A DNA stretch of 11,974 bases, taken from contig JAQBOT010000347.1 of assembly GCA_028287885.1 (NCBI GenBank), positions 1-11,974 of the forward strand, read 5' to 3'. This DNA comes from Pedobacter sp. (GTDB lineage Bacteria > Bacteroidota > Bacteroidia > Sphingobacteriales > Sphingobacteriaceae). Both the position numbers and the translations under genes were made by a program. This document shows, in pieces, positions 1 to 6,763 of the stretch. Under the pieces are notes generated by a model, which was not told the DNA's origin, searched no databases, and saw only the letters and a list, made by a program, of their open reading frames with translations. The number at the start of each line of letters is the position of its first letter. Position 1 is the stretch's first letter.

Positions 1-1556
1 CTTCCGTCTCTACTGGTAAATGCCGTAAAATAGGCAATGAATACTGGTGTCTTTTGTTTGACGGTTACATATTGCTCTTTGCCGGTGAACATGGCCAATC
101 TGATGTTTCCTGCATTCCACTTGTCCATGTCTTTTAGAAGAAATTCGGCAAGTTTTTCCGGTTCACTTACCCTAATGCAGCCATGACTAAAGCTGCGGGA
201 ATTTTCTCCAAACAAGGATTTTGAAGGCGTATCGTGCAAGTAGATGTTGTAAATGTTTGGAAATAGAAACTTAACTCTTCCCAAGGAGTTTTGTGGGCCG
301 GGCTTCTGACGGATAACAGGAAAACCATTTTCCTTACCAGTAATTTCCATGTGATGCAGGGCCAAATAATTTGGATCTTTTTTCATACCTGGCAAAACCT
401 CTCTAATAACAATGCTATTGGGAATATTCCAATAAGGACTAAAGACAACATACTTGATCTCACCATAAAAAACAGTAGTGGGGTTGGTAGTTTTGCCTAC
501 AACTACATTGCAACTCCACAATAGGCTATCCGCATGATAGACATGCAGTTTGTATTCCGGAATATTTACCGCCAGGTAATCACCGTTCAGGCTAACCGGC
601 AGCCAACGGCTTCGTTCCATATTAACCAGAATCTGTTCAATGCGGGTGGTTAAGGGTACATTTAACTCTATAAGTGTGGCGTTATCCACAAGGCCGGTTA
701 TTATCAAGCCATGGCGGGATTGAAAATGCCGCAATGCAGTGGTGATTTCAATTCCGTTTGACTTGTTTAAAGTATCTCCGTAAAAATCTCCAAGCTTAAA
801 TAAGCGGGCTTTAACTGCTGAGCTGAATGGGATAGCACCACCGGTCTTTAGGATCGGTTGCCATTTATCAGTTAAGGAGAGTTCTTGATATTTTTTAAGA
901 TAGCCTTTTAACAAATCATACTGACGGTATACCGGATCTTTCGCAGCAAAAGTCGGGACAGGCAATTTCAAGACACTGTCCAGGTAACTGTTGTAAGAGA
1001 TACGCTTCCTTGGTAAGTACCATTTGGTTGCTCCACTTGCTGAACTATTCATTCCTTCCCAGGCAAGTTTTGAAAAGGTGAAGTATTGGGCTGTCAGCAT
1101 CAGCTCCAAGCTTGGATCAGCTGTTTTGCCCGAGATCGGCATCAACTGCCTGTTTAATAAAGAGTCTACAGCAGTTTGATACGGTGCCTTTTCATAAATT
1201 CCGTCATCCTTTAGATCTTTAACCCGATTTAGTAAATTACCTGCTTGCTCAATCAAAATTCCATTTTCAAACCATGCGAAAGCGTAATTTCGATTTCTGT
1301 AAAATAGGCTTATTTCACTTGCATAGGCCTGAAATGCAGGGTATTTGCCTAGGAATAGATGAATTTGAATGCTGTCAAATGTCAAATGAGTTTGCTCGCT
1401 GAAGTTGCCTGGAATTGTTTTATCCCAATCACGGTGCAGTGAATCAAGTGATAACGCATTTTTTTTGCCCTGTTGCCCGCGCCCCTGTATGGAGCTGAGC
1501 AACAGGATGGAAAACAAAGTAAATTGCCTTAAATATTTAAGATGTCTGTACTTCAA
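1..1556 (-). CDS. YcbB-type murein L,D-transpeptidase, C-terminus cut by window edge
   Basis: Periplasmic peptidoglycan cross-linking enzyme that would form 3-3 (L,D) bonds between stem peptides. The minus frame stays open from 1556 to the edge (518 codons). A signal peptide (basic start, hydrophobic residues about 12-23) is followed by a YcbB-type scaffold containing FYRNRNYAFAW near residue 85. A peptidoglycan-binding-like segment (ALRHFQSRHG) lies near residue 274, and the YkuD catalytic domain runs from about residue 320. The catalytic site reads YLHDTP (His441) then SHGCIRV (His458, Cys460, Arg462). The 19-residue His-to-Cys spacing matches the E. coli YcbB layout as I recall it. I chose the TTG start at 1554-1556 because it gives a complete signal peptide; the first in-frame ATG would fall after residue 130 and delete it. 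The start overlaps the end of the stress-protein gene by 20 bases, so co-transcription is likely. The family is certain; the exact start is inferred. Confidence 0.93.
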   Translation of the reverse strand, partial: MKYRHLKYLRQFTLFSILLLSSIQGRGQQGKKNALSLDSLHRDWDKTIPGNFSEQTHLTFDSIQIHLFLGKYPAFQAYASEISLFYRNRNYAFAWFENGILIEQAGNLLNRVKDLKDDGIYEKAPYQTAVDSLLNRQLMPISGKTADPSLELMLTAQYFTFSKLAWEGMNSSASGATKWYLPRKRISYNSYLDSVLKLPVPTFAAKDPVYRQYDLLKGYLKKYQELSLTDKWQPILKTGGAIPFSSAVKARLFKLGDFYGDTLNKSNGIEITTALRHFQSRHGLIITGLVDNATLIELNVPLTTRIEQILVNMERSRWLPVSLNGDYLAVNIPEYKLHVYHADSLLWSCNVVVGKTTNPTTVFYGEIKYVVFSPYWNIPNSIVIREVLPGMKKDPNYLALHHMEITGKENGFPVIRQKPGPQNSLGRVKFLFPNIYNIYLHDTPSKSLFGENSRSFSHGCIRVSEPEKLAEFLLKDMDKWNAGNIRLAMFTGKEQYVTVKQKTPVFIAYFTAFTSRDG

Positions 1557-2430
1557 CGTTTGGGTATTTTGTAAGCTGTTCAGGAAAAACAAGAAGTGGA
1601 AGCGGTATATGCGCAGCAATCTTTTTAGTTTGGCTTCCACCAAAAAGGCGGGCGAGAAAACTTTGGGATTTGTGTATCATGGTTAACATATCAATATTGC
1701 CATATTCACATAGCCACAAAAGGCCGGATTGAACATCATCATCTTTGATCTCCCTAAAATAAATATGCGGGTAATCTGCCTTATTAGATATATCGGTAAC
1801 AAAATGTTTCACAGTCCTCTGAAACTCTGCAGAGGGACTCTCGTCAGGTGAAATATGTGTGATTAGGATATCAGAATGAAGGGGTCGTGCCAGGGATATC
1901 AAGGTATAAAGGCAAGCAAGGTCGTTTACTGGATCGCTAAAGTCCGTTGCAAAAGCTATTTTTTTAATTGCTGTCGTTTTAGCCTCCTGTGGAACCAAAA
2001 GTAATGGACATTTTGCATCATCAATCAACTGCCGGCTGTGATTGCCAAGAATTAAGGTGCTTAGGCCTCCGGCTCCATGTGTTCCTGCTATGATTAAATC
2101 GATGTGATGCTTGTTTGATATACGATTCACGACATCTTTGACTGACCCTGGCTCACAAATACACCGAACGTCGGGTTTGTCGGTTCCTTCATGAGAATAC
2201 TTGTCGAGAATCAATTTAATTCGTTTCAATTCATCGTTGCTGTCTTGTATAAGAAGATCTTCTTCTTCAATCGGCCATACAACAACCCCGGCTTGTGGTG
2301 CATAAGCGGGAAGGGTCACGGCATTACAAAGGAGCATATCCGCGCCAATGAGTTTGGCCAGGTAGTGCGCATATTTCGAAGTATGCATGGCGTTGTCTGA
2401 AAAATCTGTTGGGCAAAGGAAGTTTTTCAT
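1537..2430 (-). CDS. Universal stress protein, tandem UspA domains
   Basis: Cytoplasmic 297-residue protein with two UspA-like domains, residues about 1-147 and 155-283; this double form is common in Bacteroidota. Domain 1 opens with FLCPTDFSDNA and carries a nucleotide-binding-type loop, GTHGAGGLSTLILGN (116-130), with Asn in place of the usual Ser after the last Gly. Domain 2 opens with IAFATDFSD but lacks the G-x2-G part of the loop (it has MIHKSQSFLARLFGGS), so it is probably structural. The start at MKNFLCP was chosen over an upstream in-frame ATG at 2532, which would add 34 residues of non-Usp sequence running into the promoter region of the divergent gene. It is the first gene of a likely two-gene unit with the L,D-transpeptidase. 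Its precise role, such as survival under stress or low oxygen, cannot be read from sequence. Confidence 0.92.
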   Translation of the reverse strand: MKNFLCPTDFSDNAMHTSKYAHYLAKLIGADMLLCNAVTLPAYAPQAGVVVWPIEEEDLLIQDSNDELKRIKLILDKYSHEGTDKPDVRCICEPGSVKDVVNRISNKHHIDLIIAGTHGAGGLSTLILGNHSRQLIDDAKCPLLLVPQEAKTTAIKKIAFATDFSDPVNDLACLYTLISLARPLHSDILITHISPDESPSAEFQRTVKHFVTDISNKADYPHIYFREIKDDDVQSGLLWLCEYGNIDMLTMIHKSQSFLARLFGGSQTKKIAAHIPLPLLVFPEQLTKYPNVEVQTS

Positions 2431-2518
2431 GATTTCTCGGTTTAGATGGTGATATGCGAAGATACCCATTATTGCTGCGGCAATTTTACAATTCATCCAT
2501 ATGTGCGCAGTATCACTT

Positions 2519-2552
2519 TTTGGCGCTTGCAATTCAAATATGCTTATATTAG
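2519..2552 (+). promoter_or_regulatory. Candidate Bacteroidota promoter for cysE-cysM
   Basis: TTTG at 2519-2522 and TATATTAG at 2545-2552 (7 of 8 positions of TAnnTTTG) are 22 bases apart, within the range for -33/-7 elements of the Bacteroidota primary sigma factor. Only 7 bases separate the -7 box from the ATG at 2560. The mRNA would therefore start almost at the initiation codon, or translation begins at the next in-frame ATG at 2587. Confidence 0.35.
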
Positions 2553-2559
2553 CTTCATT

Positions 2560-3372
2560 ATGAATAATGATTTGTACAGGCGCATTATGGAGCGCCCGGT
2601 AAATAATAAGCGGATTCCTTCCAATGAGTTGATCGCCGACTGGGCACTAGACATTATTAACTTGTTATTTCCAGAACATGCAAGAAATGCTTTTGGAGAC
2701 GTCTCTGGAATGGAACATGAAGCTTGTCGGCTAAAACTGCAACTTGCAGGAATCATTGCTGCCGCCACCGGAAACAATGAGTTTGATAGTAGACAGCTTG
2801 CAGACGCTTTCCTAGACGCGGTTCCAAATGTCTACGAGCTACTTCTAACCGATACAAAGGCTATTTACCAGGGAGATCCAGCCGCAATTAGTGAATTTGA
2901 AGTAATTCGAACCTATCCGGGATTTTATGCAATTTGTTTCTATCGCATTGCACATCTGATTCATAGCTTGCAGGTACCCTTAATTCCACGCATTCTTACT
3001 GAATATGCCCATTCAAAGACGGGCATTGATATACATCCCGCTGCAGTAATCGGCGAGTACTTCAATATCGACCATGGCACCGGTATCGTAATTGGGGAAA
3101 CCTGTACCATAGGCAAGAATGTTAAGATGTATCAGGGCGTAACACTTGGTGCTTTAAGCGTTCGTAAGGAATTGTGTGGTGTTAAAAGGCATCCGACAGT
3201 AGAAGATAGCGTAATTATCTATTCTGGTGCGACGATTCTCGGTGGAGACACTGTCATCGGGCATGATTCGGTGATCGGCGGGAACGTCTGGTTAACCCAA
3301 AGCGTTGAACCATTTTCAGCCGTTTACCATAATCCAGTGATAACATTTAGGAGTATTAACGAAAATATTTAA
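2560..3372 (+). CDS. cysE: Serine O-acetyltransferase
   Basis: Transfers acetyl from acetyl-CoA to L-serine, giving O-acetylserine, the first committed step of cysteine synthesis; cytoplasmic. The protein has 270 residues: a helical N-terminal region (about 1-150), then a left-handed beta-helix of hexapeptide repeats (about 154-246). Visible active-site elements are TGIDIHPAA (Asp157), IDHGTGIVIGET (His172) and KRHPTV (His211). The Asp-His spacing of 15 matches E. coli CysE (Asp143/His158, from memory). The loop before RHP is a few residues longer than in E. coli. The ATG at 2560 was preferred to the ATG at 2446, which would add 38 non-homologous residues; the ATG at 2587 is an alternative. 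It lies 2 bases before the cysteine synthase gene, giving a complete serine-to-cysteine operon. The C-terminal tail is not the classical CysE tail ending in Ile that binds CysK, although it does end in Ile. Confidence 0.95.
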   Translation: MNNDLYRRIMERPVNNKRIPSNELIADWALDIINLLFPEHARNAFGDVSGMEHEACRLKLQLAGIIAAATGNNEFDSRQLADAFLDAVPNVYELLLTDTKAIYQGDPAAISEFEVIRTYPGFYAICFYRIAHLIHSLQVPLIPRILTEYAHSKTGIDIHPAAVIGEYFNIDHGTGIVIGETCTIGKNVKMYQGVTLGALSVRKELCGVKRHPTVEDSVIIYSGATILGGDTVIGHDSVIGGNVWLTQSVEPFSAVYHNPVITFRSINENI

Positions 3373-3374
3373 AT

Positions 3375-4247
3375 ATGGCAGGCATAATTGATCTAATTGG
3401 CAACACGCCCATGGTGGAGCTGGCAAATCTTAACACCAATCGTAACGTTAGGGTATTTGCCAAACTGGAGGGGAATAATCCTGGCGGCAGCGTTAAGGAT
3501 AGGGCCTCTCTCAATATGATCCGCAGTGCGGTAGAACGTGGGCAGATCCAAAAAGATACAAAATTGGTAGAAGCGACAAGCGGCAATACCGGGATTGCAC
3601 TGGCCATGATAGCCGGCTTATACGGATTAGACATAGAACTTGTTATGCCAGCGAGCTCTACGAGGGAGCGGACGCTGACTATGGAAGCTTTTGGTGCTAA
3701 GGTTACTCTACTGGATAACATAGAGGTTTGCCGCGACTATGCGGAAGAAAAAGGCACAAAGCCAGGTTACTTCCTGCTGAACCAGTTTGCCAATAGCGAC
3801 AACTACTTATCTCACTACAAGACGACTGCTCCAGAGATCTGGCGCGATACGGATGGCAAAATTACACACTTCGTAAGTGCCATGGGAACTACCGGTACCA
3901 TTATGGGATGTTCGCGTTTCTTCAAAGAGAAAAATCCTGCTATACAGATCATAGGCTGTCAGCCAACCGAAGAATCATCAATTCCTGGCATTCGGCGCTG
4001 GCCGGTTGCTTACCTACCTAAGATATTTGAAGCAGATCGTGTTGATCGTACCATGGATGTTTCCCAGGAGGAAGCGACGTTGATGGCGCGAAGATTAGTT
4101 AGGGAGGAGGGTGTGTTTGCAGGTATGAGTTCCGGCGGTGCCTGTGCTACAGCCTTAAAGGTTGCTGCAGAATTGACCGAAGGAACCATTGTGTTTATTG
4201 CTTGCGATCGCGGAGATCGTTACTTGAGTAGCCCTCTTTTCGGGTAG
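3375..4247 (+). CDS. cysM: Cysteine synthase, CysM type
   Basis: PLP enzyme that replaces the acetate of O-acetylserine with sulfide; CysM forms can also use thiosulfate. The 290 residues show the fold-type II signature: PLP lysine in GGSVKDR (Lys41), SGNTG (69-73) contacting cofactor and substrate, the phosphate-binding glycine loop GTTGT (171-175), and GMSSGG (250-255). CysM rather than CysK is indicated by the IPGIRRWPVAYLP stretch (203-215) and by ACDRGDRYLS near the C-terminus (276-285), whose Cys277 corresponds to the CysM-specific cysteine of E. coli as I recall it. It begins 2 bases after the cysE stop and is surely co-transcribed with it. No sulfate-assimilation genes are present in the window. 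Confidence 0.95.
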   Translation: MAGIIDLIGNTPMVELANLNTNRNVRVFAKLEGNNPGGSVKDRASLNMIRSAVERGQIQKDTKLVEATSGNTGIALAMIAGLYGLDIELVMPASSTRERTLTMEAFGAKVTLLDNIEVCRDYAEEKGTKPGYFLLNQFANSDNYLSHYKTTAPEIWRDTDGKITHFVSAMGTTGTIMGCSRFFKEKNPAIQIIGCQPTEESSIPGIRRWPVAYLPKIFEADRVDRTMDVSQEEATLMARRLVREEGVFAGMSSGGACATALKVAAELTEGTIVFIACDRGDRYLSSPLFG

Positions 4248-4257
4248 CACTCCATCG

Positions 4258-4287
4258 TTGTTTTGGCCAAGTACATAGATAAGCTTG
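4258..4287 (+). promoter_or_regulatory. Candidate promoter for the SnoaL-like gene
   Basis: TTG at 4258-4260, a 19-base spacer, then TAAGCTTG at 4280-4287 (7 of 8 positions of TAnnTTTG). Spacing is canonical for Bacteroidota. Only 9 bases lie between the -7 box and the ATG at 4297, implying a very short leader. Confidence 0.4.
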
Positions 4288-4296
4288 ATTAAACAT

Positions 4297-4674
4297 ATGC
4301 TAGACAGAGAGACAGTTATAAATAATTATTTAAATGCTTACAATACCTTCGACATCGAAAAGATGATGATGGACCTCGACGAGGATATCGTGTTTGAAAA
4401 CATTTCGAATGGAGAAGTAAGTCTTTTGCTGAAAGGCTGTGTTGCCTTTAAGGATCAGGCAGAGCAAGCCGAGGCGTACTTTTCATCCAGGGAGCAGAAA
4501 GTCACTTCTTTCAATCACTCCGCACATGAAACATATGTTGGTATTGATTACCATGCAATCCTGGCAATGGACTTTCCCAATGGTATGAAGAAGGGTGATG
4601 AACTTACATTAAAAGGCAAATCTATTTTCCAATTTAAAGGCAACAAAATCATCAGACTGACAGATATAAGTTGA
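4297..4674 (+). CDS. SnoaL/NTF2-like small protein
   Basis: A 125-residue protein with the layout of the NTF2-like/SnoaL superfamily. An N-terminal helix (VINNYLNAYNTFDIEKMM) precedes a DEDIVFENISNG strand segment, a middle helical region, and C-terminal strands (GKSIFQFKGNKIIRLTDIS). These are cone-shaped alpha+beta folds used by isomerases, cyclases, dehydratases and non-enzymatic binders, so no reaction can be assigned. I took the ATG at 4297; a TTG four codons upstream (4285) overlaps the putative -7 box and is less likely. The gene sits 49 bases after cysM but probably has its own promoter. A short GC-rich hairpin follows it. Confidence 0.75.
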   Translation: MLDRETVINNYLNAYNTFDIEKMMMDLDEDIVFENISNGEVSLLLKGCVAFKDQAEQAEAYFSSREQKVTSFNHSAHETYVGIDYHAILAMDFPNGMKKGDELTLKGKSIFQFKGNKIIRLTDIS

Positions 4675-4675
4675 T

Positions 4676-4683
4676 TAACTTTG
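4676..4683 (+). promoter_or_regulatory. Candidate -7 element for the HopJ-family gene
   Basis: TAACTTTG is an exact match to TAnnTTTG and lies 55 bases before the ATG at 4739, just after the SnoaL-like stop. No TTG is found at the expected -33 distance, so the call is weak. Confidence 0.25.
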
Positions 4684-4695
4684 GGAGGGCTGATT

Positions 4696-4710
4696 TGCCG
4701 GTTACCGGCA
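4696..4710. repeat. Short GC-rich hairpin between SnoaL-like and HopJ genes
   Basis: TGCCGGTTACCGGCA forms a perfect 6-bp stem with a 3-base loop. It begins 22 bases after the upstream stop and ends 28 bases before the next ATG. There is no T-run behind it, so it could be a weak terminator, a leader hairpin or a protein-binding palindrome. Confidence 0.4.
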
Positions 4711-4738
4711 GTTTCCATCATTATAAAAACAATTATAG

Positions 4739-5086
4739 ATGAAAGAAGAATTACAAGCATTACTTACAGGTTTAAAGTCCAATGCTCTTGCATTTACAGA
4801 TGTACTTGCATTTATAGAAAGTCACTATCAGCATACACCAGTAGCCTTTAAAAATGGAGATTTATATAACGAGGCTACTCAAAATCAAGGAAGTGCAAAG
4901 GTGTTCAGCTTTGCACAATTGAACAACCTGAGTGCTGAAGATACGTTGTATTTGTTCGCTGAACATTATCAGTCCGTACTAGCACATCCCGATGCCACAG
5001 ATCATCAGAACATCCGCCAGTTTACGGCTCAAGGCTGGGCAGGTGTTAATTTTGAAGGACAAGCATTGATCGCAGTCAACAATTAA
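4739..5086 (+). CDS. HopJ-family protein
   Basis: A 115-residue cytoplasmic protein closely resembling the family named after the Pseudomonas syringae type III effector HopJ. Landmarks are FTDVLAFIESHYQHTP (19-34), FKNGDLYNEATQNQGSAKVFSF (key residues NGD, N44 and Q48-G51), a LSAEDTLYLFAEHY helix, and the C-terminal HPDATDHQNIRQF followed by GWAGVNFEGQAL. The whole family length is present. Homologues occur widely in bacteria without type III secretion, and no secretion gene is seen here. The effector name therefore should not be read as function, which is unknown. It stands alone, convergent with the glycosyltransferase gene. Confidence 0.9.
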   Translation: MKEELQALLTGLKSNALAFTDVLAFIESHYQHTPVAFKNGDLYNEATQNQGSAKVFSFAQLNNLSAEDTLYLFAEHYQSVLAHPDATDHQNIRQFTAQGWAGVNFEGQALIAVNN

Positions 5087-5120
5087 GTAAGGAATTCGAA
5101 AGCACAAACGTAATTGGCTA

Positions 5121-5143
5121 GAATTTGATCGTCTACCAAATTC
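5121..5143. terminator. Weak inverted repeat between convergent genes
   Basis: GAATTTG (5121-5127) and CAAATTC (5137-5143) form a perfect 7-bp AT-rich stem with a 9-base loop, in the 107-base gap between the HopJ-family gene and the minus-strand glycosyltransferase gene. The position suits a bidirectional terminator, but the stem is weak and no clear T-tract follows. Confidence 0.2.
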
Positions 5144-5193
5144 ACTGCCGACGCTGAAAGGAGGGAGTTGAATGGATCCGATAGCTAAATTAA

Positions 5194-6429
5194 TTATTTG
5201 ATAGCGGCGATCATTGTGGTAATACCATCAAGGTAGTCGTCATGTTTATTTTTCACATCAATCATGACAGACGACATATTTTTTCTAAATAGCTTGTGTA
5301 CGCCAAAAGAAAATCCAATTGAACCATAGATTACTACATCAGCACAAGCCAATGCGTGAATGCTTTTTACGAGATTTGAATTTGTTTCACCTATAATATA
5401 CGAGACATCTTGGTAGTTTAGCAATTCCGTAGGTTCCTCAGTAGCAGACCTGTGCAATTGTCTTACCATTTCTAATTCATCGTGTTTGAGTCTAAGTTGG
5501 CCCCGGGATATTGCTCTCACAATTCGTCGAAATGTAAGTTCATAACCATCGGAAATAACAACGCAAGAAATGTTTGTTTCGCCAAATTCCTGAAATATCT
5601 TACGTACAATTGGTTTATATTCATCAAGCACTATTTCACGCCCAGAATCAATCTTTAACACACCCTGGAACTCATCATAGGTTGTAACATCACCATGTAC
5701 ATATATTTTCTGGCTCCCAAGATCGACAACTACACTGTCACCACGTCGAATATGAATAACAACCTTCAATTTTCCTTCTTGAAAAGGCGAATGCAAAACT
5801 GATCGGTCCTTTACTCTCCAGTATTTTTCAGAAAAGCTGAGATATTGATAATTGCTTACATCTATTCGGGAGTTTGCAAGGATTTTCGCTAGATCAGCTA
5901 AGTGATGATAGATTCGTTCTGAGGAAAAGCTGTAAATAACATTCTCCGCTTCTATAATATGTGATTCAAGAACCTCTTTAAATTTTTCGAGTGTAGTAAT
6001 GTTGTTGTTTGTCACAATCTCTTTCAACGGAACATCTACAATCGAGTACCTGGAAAACTTTTTTTCATTTACACGATTATTGAAGTCATCTAGTCCAAGG
6101 AACTTATTAAGCGTATCATGTTTTCGCCAATCGATGTACTTGTTAAAAAAATGATCTAACTTACTAAGAACTCTGTCTAATTGTCTCACAATTTTTTCAA
6201 TAAACATTGGAACTTTTAGTTTGAGATTGAAAAATAAAAATGTTTCAATCTTATCAGTGATGTTTCTGAAATGATGAGATTGCAGACTTCTTTCATATGC
6301 AAGTGGCGTATGAACGTAGATAAATCCGCAGGCGGCACCTAGATTATAGAGTATTCGCATCTGAAAGGCTAGTTTATCAACTATTCCGCTATCATTGGTG
6401 ATAACTGTAAAATATCGGTTTACTATCAT
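5194..6429 (-). CDS. Putative fucosyltransferase-like glycosyltransferase
   Basis: A 411-residue protein without a signal peptide or membrane segment. It carries VVIHIRRGDSVVV (223-235), matching the H-x-R-R-x-D donor-binding motif of alpha-1,2/1,6 fucosyltransferases (GT11/GT23/POFUT-type GT-B folds). A later segment has VVISDGYE (290-297) and then ACADVVIYGSIGFSFG (361-376), resembling the C-terminal motif of the same enzymes. The N-terminus (LAFQMRILYNLGAACGFIYVHTP) resembles the first Rossmann unit that opens such proteins. Transfer of fucose or another sugar from a nucleotide donor is inferred from motifs only; the acceptor is unknown. The gene is isolated, with no polysaccharide, LPS or nucleotide-sugar genes around it. 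It is much richer in A+T than its neighbours: bases 5941-6000 are 18/60 G+C and 6181-6240 are 13/60, against 34/60 in cysM (3481-3540). Acquisition by transfer is plausible. Family assignment is moderate. Confidence 0.7.
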   Translation of the reverse strand: MIVNRYFTVITNDSGIVDKLAFQMRILYNLGAACGFIYVHTPLAYERSLQSHHFRNITDKIETFLFFNLKLKVPMFIEKIVRQLDRVLSKLDHFFNKYIDWRKHDTLNKFLGLDDFNNRVNEKKFSRYSIVDVPLKEIVTNNNITTLEKFKEVLESHIIEAENVIYSFSSERIYHHLADLAKILANSRIDVSNYQYLSFSEKYWRVKDRSVLHSPFQEGKLKVVIHIRRGDSVVVDLGSQKIYVHGDVTTYDEFQGVLKIDSGREIVLDEYKPIVRKIFQEFGETNISCVVISDGYELTFRRIVRAISRGQLRLKHDELEMVRQLHRSATEEPTELLNYQDVSYIIGETNSNLVKSIHALACADVVIYGSIGFSFGVHKLFRKNMSSVMIDVKNKHDDYLDGITTMIAAIK

Positions 6430-6550
6430 AACAATTAAGCTTGATGTTAAGGATTGGAAGACTTAGGATATGAGTGTATTGTTGAAAATATCTCAACCGG
6501 GGTTTAAAGACTGTAATAGATTTAACAATGTTAGTAATGTTATCTTTTCA

Positions 6551-6636
6551 GAAAAATAGCTACTTGTAGCCATTTTGGGCAACTTGGTTCATTTAATGTC
6601 CATTTTCCAAAAATGACTACTACTAGCTATTGTTTC
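6551..6636. repeat. Imperfect long inverted repeat
   Basis: The left arm (6551-6578) and the right arm (6607-6636) are reverse complements at 25 of 28 aligned positions, with 3 mismatches and two 1-base gaps. They are separated by 28 bases. The left arm itself contains a GCTAC/GTAGC mini-palindrome, and AAAATGG/CCATTTT motifs recur in the loop. It could be a cruciform or RNA hairpin, a binding site for a dimeric regulator, or the relic of a small mobile element; it is not followed by a T-tract. Confidence 0.7.
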
Positions 6637-6717
6637 AAACAAGCTTTTAAGTCACATTTAGTTATCGATTAGGGGTTGCAAGTTGTTCCTTGAACAGGTA
6701 AACCAGTTCGGTTTGTG

Positions 6718-6729
6718 CCATTTAAATGG
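6718..6729. promoter_or_regulatory. Perfect palindrome upstream of the membrane protein gene
   Basis: CCATTTAAATGG is a perfect 12-base palindrome 34 bases before the ATG at 6764, preceded by an AAACC-5-GGTTT stem at 6700-6714. The location fits an operator, but no regulator is known. Confidence 0.3.
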
Positions 6730-6763
6730 TAGTTAGAGCACGCGACTATATCAAATTCGAACA

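Larger units (their letters stand above)
6430..6763. other. 334-base divergent non-coding region
   Basis: Lies between the start codons of the glycosyltransferase (minus) and the membrane protein (plus). It is AT-rich and has no supportable gene; the longest small plus-strand frame I checked has 29 codons. It contains an imperfect inverted repeat (6551-6636), a duplicated AATGTTA (6527-6533 and 6536-6542), a small AAACC/GGTTT stem (6700-6714) and a perfect 12-base palindrome (6718-6729). I found no convincing TAnnTTTG promoter for either flanking gene, which suggests non-standard or regulated promoters. Confidence 0.6.

Noticed and set aside
291..524. 77-codon plus-strand open frame
   Set aside because: It lies antisense within the L,D-transpeptidase, whose opposite strand carries the clear YkuD catalytic domain. 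The translated product has no family character.
1405..1686. 93-codon plus-strand open frame
   Set aside because: It is antisense to the start of the transpeptidase gene and the end of the stress-protein gene, both well supported.
2431..2532. N-terminal extension of the universal stress protein
   Set aside because: The extra 34 residues have no Usp similarity and run through the intergenic region; the domain begins exactly at the ATG at 2430.
2446..2559. N-terminal extension of serine acetyltransferase
   Set aside because: The added residues are not SAT-like and include the candidate promoter; ATG 2560 fits better.
2431..2559. Promoter for the universal stress gene (TTG ... TATCTTCG on the minus strand)
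   Set aside because: The -7 resemblance is fair, but the only TTGs are 16 or 24 bases away, outside good spacing; not strong enough to list.
6470..6559. 29-residue open frame in the divergent region
   Set aside because: It has no recognisable sequence, lies in AT-rich DNA and ends in the inverted repeat; chance is the simplest explanation.
6551..6636. CRISPR or insertion-sequence end
   Set aside because: There are only two arms in inverted orientation, no repeated spacer pattern, and no transposase gene or target-site duplication seen nearby.
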